This document shows positions 55,776 to 64,000 of a stretch of DNA of 64,000 bases, in pieces. Both the position numbers and the translations under genes were made by a program. The notes under the pieces were generated by a model. That model worked only from the letters and a program-made list of their open reading frames with translations. It was not told where the DNA came from and ran no database searches. The stretch comes from Liquidambar formosana. Taxonomy: Eukaryota; Streptophyta; Magnoliopsida; Saxifragales; Altingiaceae. The stretch is from positions 22,279,267 to 22,343,266 of the forward strand of contig CM077822.1 in NCBI GenBank assembly GCA_039720395.1. Direction: 5' to 3'. The number at the start of each line of letters is the position of its first letter. The stretch's first letter is position 1.

Positions 55776-56856
55776 AAAAAACGAGGTCTTTTCCACTTCT
55801 CTGGTCAATGACCAACTTTAGTCAGCAGATATGATCACATAGAACTTATTTCCAAATCTATGGTTAATTGTATTGGGTCAATACTATTGTGTCCCATTTT
55901 CTACACCCCAAATCAGCTTGTATAGTGTGTGTATTTGAAGCCCAAAATCGTTGCAGCCCATCATGATTTTGGTGTAAATCATGGTGACCCAACACGATTT
56001 TAGTCTATTTTTATACCCCTTCACTCGTAGACGGACCGTAGGGGTATTATTGGTATTTGCTCCACCCAAATTTGATTTTTGTTACCTTTTTAATAGGCAA
56101 AATGGTCTATTCAAGAAATTATGGCTTGATTGCTGTGGCAGTAATGAAAATTGATGTGGCAATATTGCCACCCAAAAATAATAGATAAATCAAATAGTAC
56201 GAATTCCAAATCATATACCTTGAATATAATCCAACGATCAATAATAATTCAATTATCAAATATATTGGTCATTAATGAACCATCATAATTTATGATATCA
56301 AATAATACGACTAGTACTACCATATTCATCACCCTACGCATATCAAATTTCAATAAATATATCAAAATAATCATTATTTACTATACAGTAATTAAACCCC
56401 CTACCTATAATATTCGTGTATCCAAATTTTTCATGAACTCATATAAAAATTGACCAAACCTCCTTTACGAATTTTTTCTCTTAGATTTCTCTATCTCACG
56501 CTCACCCCTTTATTTCTCTGTATTAAATCTTGCACCGCTTTCCCTGTCTTGGTGTTTTCTCCAGCTGACCTCTCAATCTTGGCTTGGTTTTTCTCGGAAT
56601 GGGCCACAATTTATAGTGTACATATAATAATATAAAATAATATGGGCATGTCCTGGAACCTAGAGGCTTGCCCACGTAGCTATATCATGTGCTTAATTAT
56701 AATTTACATGCAACTTGACATTTGTCACACGACTCAACATTTGTGACGACTATACTATATATATATATATATATAATATTCAAATACAATTCAATTCTCA
56801 AACAACTTCTCCACAGCCAATATGCAGTCGGTCCACTGCATATCTATATCTATCTA
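55776..56856. other. sequence present only in copy B, no gene
   Basis: No supported frame. Contains AATTGATGTGGCAATATTGCCACCCAAAA-like text at about 56148 that also occurs at about 48683 (GATGTGGCAATATTGCCACC), so a small dispersed repeat with a GGCAATATTGCC palindrome is present twice in block B. Confidence 0.45.
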
Positions 56857-57308
56857 TCTATATTATCTATAAAAGTCTGTATCTCAGAAAAACTTTTGAT
56901 TGACCATTCTGCTCTCATTTTAATTTATAAATACAATTTTAACTTTGGTAAACATTATTATCATTTGGTAACAAATGAAAGTTAGATTTTAACTCAAACT
57001 CTTAATTACAAATGAGAGTTAGATTTTAACCCAAATTCCTAAAGTAATTATCAAGTTGCATAATAATATATATGAATACAAACTCTTTGAATATTCCATT
57101 TTATGGAAATAATAATAATAATTTATGAATGTATATCTAAAGAGTTTTTAATCTTTCGTTGACAATTTTGATTAAAAAAAAATATGTATTTTTGAATTTT
57201 AAATTTTATCTTTTATGAAAAAAAATAAAATCTATTTGTATTTTTTATTTTTTATAAAACTAATATTATTTAAAAATATTCACGTGCAACTCACATGTGC
57301 TATATCTA

Positions 57309-57309
<1 letters not shown>
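56857..57309 (+). mobile_element. short Helitron, plus orientation
   Basis: Starts TCTATATTATCTATAAAAGTC, then the CTTTTGATTGACCATT block, and ends with CACGTGCAACTCACATGTGC, a short spacer and CTAG (57306-57309) followed by T. About 453 bp. The interior matches 11767-12355 of copy A, where the 5' end is lost and a LINE tail is inserted. No coding capacity. Confidence 0.7.

Positions 57310-57338
<29 letters not shown>
57310..57338. repeat. (TG)n(TA)n microsatellite
   Basis: TG then TA repeats directly after the Helitron CTAG. Confidence 0.85.
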
Positions 57339-57343
<5 letters not shown>

Positions 57344-57608
57344 ATATTGGAGGTTTATAGAAACTTCAGGAATTAAAAATTAAAAATCAATGTTAATTTT
57401 ATTCAAAATCATACCCTATCTCAAAATCTCATTTAAATTTTCATTTATATCCTTGCAATACTTTTTGAGTGTATAATTTGCTTAATGCAAATAACATAAT
57501 TAACAATAATAAATAAATAACATTTTGTCCCAAATAAATTTTAACCCAATGTAATTTCAAATTAACATATAATAAATATTCGGGGTGTTACAACTTACAA
57601 GGTTAGTT

Positions 57609-57641
<33 letters not shown>

Positions 57642-57644
57642 AAG

Positions 57645-57808
57645 GATGTCTTATGTGCGTTACGTGCCACATAAATATGTGGGTCCTGTCCATTCAAATT
57701 ACATAATGAAACCATCATTCAGAATAACGGTTTTACTTGAAAAAAACAAAAAAAGCAAAGAACACTTTTAACACCAAAACATTTCTCATCTTTCTCTCAC
57801 ACAAGTCC
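57645..57808. mobile_element. left arm of long-inverted-repeat element (copy B)
   Basis: Matches 14121-14285. The loop and right arm present in copy A are gone; the sequence passes straight to GATA-like repeats at about 57815-57840. Confidence 0.6.
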
Positions 57809-57859
57809 ATTTATAGATAAATAGATGGATAGATAGATATAGATATTGGGTGGGACTAA

Positions 57860-58240
57860 ATCCACACCCTAAAAATGCTAAATCTGCACCCTTATGAGGC
57901 AATTTGTTCCATTTTCTCTAATTCCTCGTCTCTCTCCCCTCTCCTCTCTCCACCCTTTTTGTTTTCTTTTGGGAAAATATTTCCTCCCTCTTCCCGTGTA
58001 GTCTTCTTATCTTCTCTCTCCTCCCTATTCTTTATTCCTCCCTTTTTTCTCTCATTCTTTCTCCTCTTCTTCCTCATACCTCTCTTTGCAACAACGCCCT
58101 ACTCTCTTCTTCTCTCTTTTTTATTTTTTATTTTTTGGGGTTCAAACCCCACTCTCTTTCATCTCAACCCAGCGATGGTACTTCTAGGCTACTCAGGCAG
58201 CTGCCTAAGGCCCTCAAATTTTAACAAAAAATAGGGCCCA
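57860..58240. other. CT-rich stretch with shadow frames (copy B)
   Basis: Counterpart of 15740-16140. Frames differ between the copies by small indels, with no conserved protein, which argues against a gene. Confidence 0.35.
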
Positions 58241-59566
58241 AGTTAGTTGTTACCTTTATAGTAGGTCAAACAAAAAAAAACACATTTATTTTAATACTTA
58301 GATTAGTAAAGGTCCCAATCCAAATCTAAGGACCCCAAATAGTTTCTAACCCAAGTTCATTGACAATAGCCCATTGAAAATGATTGACTGGATTAGCTCT
58401 AGGGTCAGGCTATAGCTACCTCATAAAGTACTTTAAGCCCCACTTAGTGTACATTTTTTAAGGTTTTATGAAAAATGTAAAAAGTTTTTGCGAAAATTAG
58501 TCTCATTGTCAACTAGAAAATATCATTCTGAACAACTTTGTGGAATAAAGTTTTTCAAAAAATCTGTAGTGTAACTGGAGTTTTTGGCCATTTTTCATAG
58601 AACATTTTATAAAAATGAAATGAAGATTGTAAATGGCCAAAAATTCAACCTAAATGACATATTTTGGAAAAAATTTATTCTACAAAGTTGTTTAGGATTA
58701 CGTGATTAGTTTTCGTAGAAACCTTTTATATTTTTCATCAAACCTTAAAACATGTAAAGTGTTAAACTATGTGGGAGACTTAGAATACTTTATGTAGTGG
58801 CCATAGCCTCCCTTTTAGCTATATTATCCATTGATATAGTAAAAAAGCTTTATGCTAGCTTAATTAATTAGTGATTTTACAGCTAAAAAAAACAAGAAGA
58901 GTAATGTTTAAGTAATACTTTACTACAATTGGTTCATTTCTTTTTGGTATTATAGCTTTACATTTTGTTTGTTTTTTTTTTTTTCTTTATTTATTTTTAG
59001 TTCTTATAAGGATTTATTTTTTATCTTAATCTATATAAGCAAATTTTAATAATCATATATGTATGCAAATTTTGTATGTACTAGGGAAAAAATTTATTGG
59101 AAATATATGTTTTATTGTGTGTGTGAATATGTATAGGGATCTCCTTTTTAGGAATTTGCCTACATCCCAAAAACTAGGACCGGCCCTGATTAATAGTTTT
59201 GCATTAAAATTAGGATCGTGACTGTTTGGCTGGTTGAGCTAAGTCTAAGGGTATGTATTTGTTTGTAATAACTATATAAGGCCCGGGTATGTATATGTTT
59301 GTGAATATATAATATTATTCTCTCCCATGTTGCCCAAAAAAATTAAAAAAAAAGGTCTCAACCCTCGTGGGTCTAACTTCTGTTTAAGTCACCACATATG
59401 CTTTCACTAACAAATTTTGCCACGGTTTGTTGACCTTCTTCTTGGACCAAAGAAACTAAAAAAAGAAAAAAAGGGAATTATATTTTCCGGATGGATTTAA
59501 GCTACTCAAATCTCAAGACATGTAAACCGTGCTTCCCACTTTTCCTATACAAGCACGATTCCTATC

Positions 59567-59567
<1 letters not shown>

Positions 59568-59597
<30 letters not shown>

Positions 59598-61179
59598 GAT
59601 ATAACGGAGGATTGGTATTCTGTTGTGCGCCACGTGTCAAAATAAGATTTTTTTTTTCTTTCTTTCTTTCTTTCTATCAACTTGCTACAAATTGACTACA
59701 AATGTGCGCCAAAATAACAACTAATTTCTATTGTTTCGTATTAATTTGGGAAGTAGTCACTAAAATGTAATTTTGCCAAAAAGTTACTTTTAGTGACTTT
59801 TGGGAAAATTATTTTTAGTGATCACTTTCTAACTCAATACTAAACAAAGGATATTGTTTGTCAACTTACTACAAATTGACTTGATAGGTGTTTCAAAAGG
59901 ACTATTAACTTTCTTTGTTTGATATCAAGTTGGGAAGTAGTAACCAAAAGATAGATTCCCCAAAAGATAAATTCTTCATCCTTTTTTTTTTTTTTTTTTT
60001 TTGGTATTACTTGCTCTTTCTCATGCAGTAGAGGTAAGTTGACGCTTGGTATTCACTGCATATCTCTTTGTTTTTATTTGTGACAATTAGAAAACCCACA
60101 CTATACAATGTTCAACCCAAACTTGATAGACTATACTATATTTCTATGTTTTCTTTATGCCTATTCATTTTCCCTCCTAAAAATTGAATATATAAAACTA
60201 TAAATAGTCATAATTTAAAAAAAAAAGACAAAATAGAAGAAAAGAAGATTAAAAAAGAAAACGCGATCTGCCAGAATCTATTTTAATCAAAATTCTTCCA
60301 TATGATTAATTACATAAAGTTGAAAAAATTTATACTTTCTCTTATTTTCTCTTCTTCTTCTGACTTTTTTTCCTATTCTCTTCCTCATTCTAGATTTTTC
60401 TCTCATCTTTTTATGCTCTAATTTCAAACAAAATTTTGATATTTTTCCCCATGGTTTTTCACTCTTTGTGAAACCCACTCGAAACCTCAGGGAATGCCAA
60501 CATTCATCGTTATCATGCATTCTAAAATCTGCGCTGTCGGATTTCGAAACACCTTCAACGGCTATACTTGTTTTGGTATATACCAACATGTTAAAACCAT
60601 GATTGTGGGATGGGCTAAGCTCTAGAGAATTTTAATATTTTTCCACCAAATATCATAACGTGTCAATTTCTTCATTTTTTACAAGTTTCTAAAAGACGCA
60701 AACAAGAAAAACCATACAACTTCACTTGTTAAGTGTTTTTTTCCCCTGTCAGCCTTAATGTGTCCTCTGACAACGATGGATCTATAGTTATATAAAAAAA
60801 TAACTCATGAAGCAAGATGTTTGTTCATGCATATCCATAAGATCTCCAGTGTGGCCAAATATATATCTAGGTTGGTAATAAGTTTTTACTTCTTTCTGAG
60901 AAACATGTGTGACCGTTTTTATTTGATATGATAAATTAAAAGTACCATTTGTTCTGGAATTTTAGGTTTTCTCTCATTTTGCCTAATACTATCAAGCTAA
61001 AAGTTGATCTAGCATCTGTGCATATCGAGAGAAACGCTGAAGATTTAAAGATGCATAGAAATGACTACAAAGAATTCACTCTAAAAAACAATTTGTGCTT
61101 TATTTGTGGTTTTGATCTCTATTTTGATATTTCTTTACTGCAACCTGCTACCTTATTAATGCTTCATTTTTTAATACAG
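59568..61179. other. no gene recognised; (TA)n and local direct repeat
   Basis: TA repeats at 59568-59596. Two related stretches (about 59674-59770 and 59858-59950) share CAACTT(G/A)CTACAAATTGACT, AAGTTGGGAAGTAGT-like and CCAAAAGATA-like words, suggesting a local duplication. A T-run lies at 59982-60002. A minus-strand frame of 100 codons (60287-60589) resembles no family. Upstream Argonaute exons were looked for and not convincingly found. Confidence 0.4.
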
Positions 61180-61714
61180 GTGTATCAACAACTACGATCC
61201 TAACGGTTAGACCTCTGATTCATTTTCTGATAGCTAAGCAAAACGTACAGAAGCCTCACCAGATCGATTAGGCAAGAGTGAGAAACCGTTAAACTACATC
61301 TCTTTTCCTTTTGCTTGTTTGTCTATTAAGTTTTAACTTTTTGAGATTTACAGGCAAAAAAAATCCTAAAAATATTACGATCAAGACGACACACAATGGA
61401 ATGGAATTCAAGATTATAGGCCTAAGTGAAAAGCTCTTCAATTAACAATAGTATGTGCCATTTTCATTTTATACGTTTTTTCTCGTTTCACGCTGTTGCT
61501 GTTGCTCGAAAAAATTTCTTAGTTTGTCTTATGCTTCTTAGGTTTCCCTTTGAAAACGAAAAACAGTGAGAAAGTAAATTATGGAGAGCAGACCATGTAT
61601 ATTACTGTATATGGTCATTTTTGCAAACACTATCACATAGAATTGTCCTATTTTGCATTCTTGCCAAGCGTTCACGTTACCAGACCAAAACGGCCCAACT
61701 ATCTACCATTAGAG
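61180..61714 (+). pseudogene. Argonaute (AGO4-clade-like) gene fragment, three exons
   Basis: Argonautes bind small RNAs; the AGO4 clade guides DNA methylation. Exon a (61180-61277): VSTTTILTVRPLIHFLIAKQ, then NVQKPHQID and a TAG where the family has Trp (DWAK), closed by a donor A|GTGAGA. Exon b (61354-61450), after acceptor TTTACAG: AKKIL, then after a one-base loss IKTTHNGMEFKIIGLSEKL, with a stop just before donor GTATGTG. Exon c (61542 to about 61714), after TTCTTAG: PAZ domain YITVYGHFCKHYHIELSY, LPSVHV, RPKRPNYLPLE, ending near GAG|GTTTGT. Intron positions follow plant AGO genes. No MID or PIWI exons are seen to the window end. Stops and a frameshift mark it as a pseudogene. Confidence 0.8.
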
Positions 61715-62433
61715 GTTTGTAAAAATCTTGTGTTTCATATATTATCATGTTCTCAGTGCAATGTTTTTGTAAAGCCTACTCTCTTCCATCTCTCTTTATG
61801 TGTTACTGCATGGGTTACAAAATTTGATCTTCTTTTCTTCTCCTGTATTCCAACTTTGTTCACTTGCTTCAGTCCAATGCTACACAAAGGCCTTATCGAT
61901 ACACGCATTTTTTTAATATGTTTTTCTATGAGTGCCCTGTAAGAGCTCACTACGAATTTGTGTAGGTTGTTGTCATTGGAGGCTAGGAGAAGCCTACTCT
62001 TATGATTTATCCTACTTTAGGTCTAAATTGTAAGTAACTAAATGCCAGCTTTGATCATTATTATTATTATTTTTTTTTTTTTTGCAAGTGCTATTTTTGT
62101 TCAATGTTGTACTATATAGTCAGATACTCAGATTTATTTAACGTTACATTAATCTTTATTACAAGCAATTGTTTTTACATGTCAATTAGTTCAATATGCT
62201 GATTTCAATATAAATTCTGTTTCGTAAAAATTGTTGAACAACCAAAAAATTCGAAAATATTTAGTAGAATAATTTTACGAAGTCAAAGAACTTTGAACTG
62301 GATTAGATTTTCTTAGATGTTGGCAATTTGAAGTACCTTGGACTTGGTAATCTTTGAACCATGATTTTCCTCCCAAAACTCACATATTTTGTGTTCTTCA
62401 AATCTTACAAAAAATATATCTACAATTTGTGCA
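61715..62433. other. no gene recognised (possible intron of the AGO relic)
   Basis: T-rich, intron-like. The open frame running from the PAZ exon to 61942 passes through a presumed donor and has no family match after it. Confidence 0.35.
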
Positions 62434-62543
62434 GATATATCCTATTTTCAACGACTATTCTTTTATCCGGAAGCATGTGCTTCGCTGCTCCATAACTTTA
62501 GCATTTATCACATCACTGCTTCTATGCATGAGCTCTGTAACTT
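62434..62543 (+). other. orphan exon-like segment
   Basis: About 110 bp open in two frames between a good acceptor (ATTTGTGCAG) and a good donor (ACTTG|GTAAGA), 720 bp after the PAZ fragment and on the same strand. Neither translation (one reads DYSFIRKHVLRCSITLAFIT) clearly matches the next Argonaute exon. It could be a decayed exon or chance. Confidence 0.3.
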
Positions 62544-63187
62544 GGTAAGAAATTCTTGAATTAGATTCATTCATATTACAATCTCAAAACGATGTTCTAA
62601 TACCCAACATGATTTTGAGCCACGACATAATACATTCATCATAAAAAAGAAATCATAAAATTGTCCTTTTATATTCTTTTATAGTAATTTTTGAAATTTT
62701 GTTGTTAGCATTTTTATTTATCTTACGTTATGTGTATTTGCCATGAGATTGGATTCAACTCATGTCATTTCCTTCATTTTCTTTCGTGCATGATTTTCAT
62801 TTTGGCTATTTATATTCCTGTGTCCAGGTCATTTTCCCTATCTCAAAAGCATTATCTCCACTTTGATATGATATCAGCAAAAAGAATACGTTCTACAAAA
62901 GGCTGAGGTCTAAAGAGCAAAACGACTAGGCTTCAATTTGATTGGAATCAAAATGCAGTTTACTTGTCAAATGATGAATAACATTTTTTCCTCCTCCCAT
63001 TTTTTATCTCTTTTCTTTTTTCTTTTTTTTTTTTCACACTTTTTTATGCTTGTGTATCACTGTTGTTCTCTTTCTTTTTTGCAATTGTAAAAGCGAATTT
63101 CTTCTGATGTATAGTTCAATGTAATCTAAGGACACCCCATTTTCGTTTTACTTCATCTAATTGATCAAATACCAAAGGATTCATTAA
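62544..63187. other. no gene recognised
   Basis: T-rich sequence with no supported frames or element ends. Confidence 0.4.
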
Positions 63188-64000
63188 AAAATCATTTTGC
63201 TTGGTGGGAGTCTAACTTGCTTTTCAAAAGAAAATAACATATTCTGTTTGCGTAATTCAAGTACTTTCCAGCACGTTTGAATGGACAAGTATCCTACCAC
63301 CATCCAAGCTCATCTTAGTCTAAAAAACTAATTTAAGTTGCTGCCTATTATTATGATTCACAAATAACCAACCATTTTTTCACCTATTAAGTTGCTGCCT
63401 ATTTAAGTTGCTGCCTATTATTATGATTCACAATATATACAATTCTACACAAATCATATAACAATCCTCCAAGAAAACAATATTGTTAACAACGGGCACG
63501 TGCACCTAGTCTAGAACAAAAAGAGACCAAGCTAGGGATCGACCAAGAGGAACTAACAAAGGAAGATCACACCCCTAGAGCCGAACACCCAAATGCGCAT
63601 CACTATTTTACATCCACTTGTCTTTCAATTCGTTTCATGTAGCTTTCAAGTTTCAACCAAACGTTGATGAAAAAGTGTATATAAATTGCATCTAGCTTTC
63701 ATTATAAAATCATTTTGCTTTGTGGGAGTCTAACTTGCTCTTCAAAAGAAAATAACATATTCTGTTTGCGTAATTCAAGTACTTTCCAAAACAGTTTGAA
63801 TGGACAAGTATCCTACCACCATCCAAGCTCCTCTTAGTCCAAAAAACTAATTTAAGTTGCTGCCTATTATTATGATTCGCAAATAACCAACCATTTTTTT
63901 CACCTATTAAGAGTAAATAATACAATTCTACAACAAATCACTATAACAATCCTCCAAGAAAACAATATTGTTAACAGTGGGCACATGCCTCGACATGTGC
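63188..64000 (+). repeat. tandem direct repeat, period ~518 bp, running off the window
   Basis: Copies start at 63188 and 63706 with AAAATCATTTTGCTT and share GGGAGTCTAACTTGCT, TTTGCGTAATTCAAGTAC, GACAAGTATCCTACCACC and, at the end, CAATATTGTTAACA plus GTGGGCAC- or CGGGCAC-type words. The first copy has an internal 25-30 bp duplication (TTAAGTTGCTGCCTATT) near 63390-63420. The unit has no coding content. Further copies may lie beyond the window. Confidence 0.8.

Larger units (their letters stand above)
44795..59567 (+). repeat. segmental duplication, copy B
   Basis: Partner of 6700-18212. Compared with A it has, as extra sequence: 48636-49800 (deleted in A), the copia element with its target duplication, 55776-56880, and 59021-59455. 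It lacks the LINE tail, the right arm of the long-inverted-repeat element, and the Helitrons at 15210-15705 and 16726-17910. The left edge lies in the SINE. Confidence 0.9.

Noticed and set aside
60287..60589. 100-codon minus-strand frame
   Set aside because: Lys/Arg-rich end results from CT-rich text; no similarity recognised and no splice or promoter context.

Overview
The window is an AT-rich stretch of a land-plant nuclear genome, most likely a dicot and possibly woody. The evidence is the kind of parts present: L1-type LINEs with an RRM plus DUF4283-like ORF1, a Ty1/copia element primed by tRNA-iMet, CACTA, Harbinger and hAT-like MITEs, non-autonomous Helitrons, an F-box/FBD gene family, and spliced fragments of Argonaute, SKP1 and cytochrome b5 genes. 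The species cannot be named from sequence alone. I see no gene that is intact from start to stop. The window is a heavily layered transposon landscape holding gene relics.

Layout. 0.6-4.9 kb: a decayed L1-type LINE (ORF1 tail, endonuclease, RT, zf-RVT, RNase H). 6.7-18.2 kb (block A) and 44.8-59.6 kb (block B): two copies, same orientation, of one segmental duplication. Each carries a broken F-box/LRR/FBD gene on the minus strand. Each block serves as the empty-site control for insertions in the other: block B alone holds a young copia element (50.8-55.5 kb); block A alone holds a 5'-truncated LINE tail (11.9-12.2 kb) and a nested Helitron (16.7-17.9 kb). 12-21.5 kb: a cluster of non-autonomous Helitrons, several joined head to tail without a spacer. 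22.5-24.5 kb: an hAT-like MITE, then a LINE RT fragment split by a Harbinger-type MITE. 28.5-30.5 kb: a solo LTR with a perfect target duplication, an array of ACGT-core boxes, and a processed POLD4 pseudogene inside it. 32.9-36.5 kb: a LINE with both ends and target duplication but with its RT deleted. 37.1-40.3 kb: a CACTA element without a recognisable transposase. A second, smaller duplication links about 27.3-32.5 kb with 36.6-41.1 kb.

42-43.6 kb holds an inverted pair of SKP1-like fragments and a lone first exon of cytochrome b5. 61.2-61.7 kb holds three exons of an AGO4-like Argonaute pseudogene. The window ends in a tandem direct repeat with a period of about 518 bp.

Together these parts form a readable time series. 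The older shared layer is SINEs, a MITE and the F-box gene. It was followed by duplication A/B, then by copy-specific insertions and deletions. The two F-box copies were damaged at different places. The youngest event visible is the copia insertion: its LTRs differ at one of 276 positions. All identity statements come from reading by eye; no alignment or database search was run.
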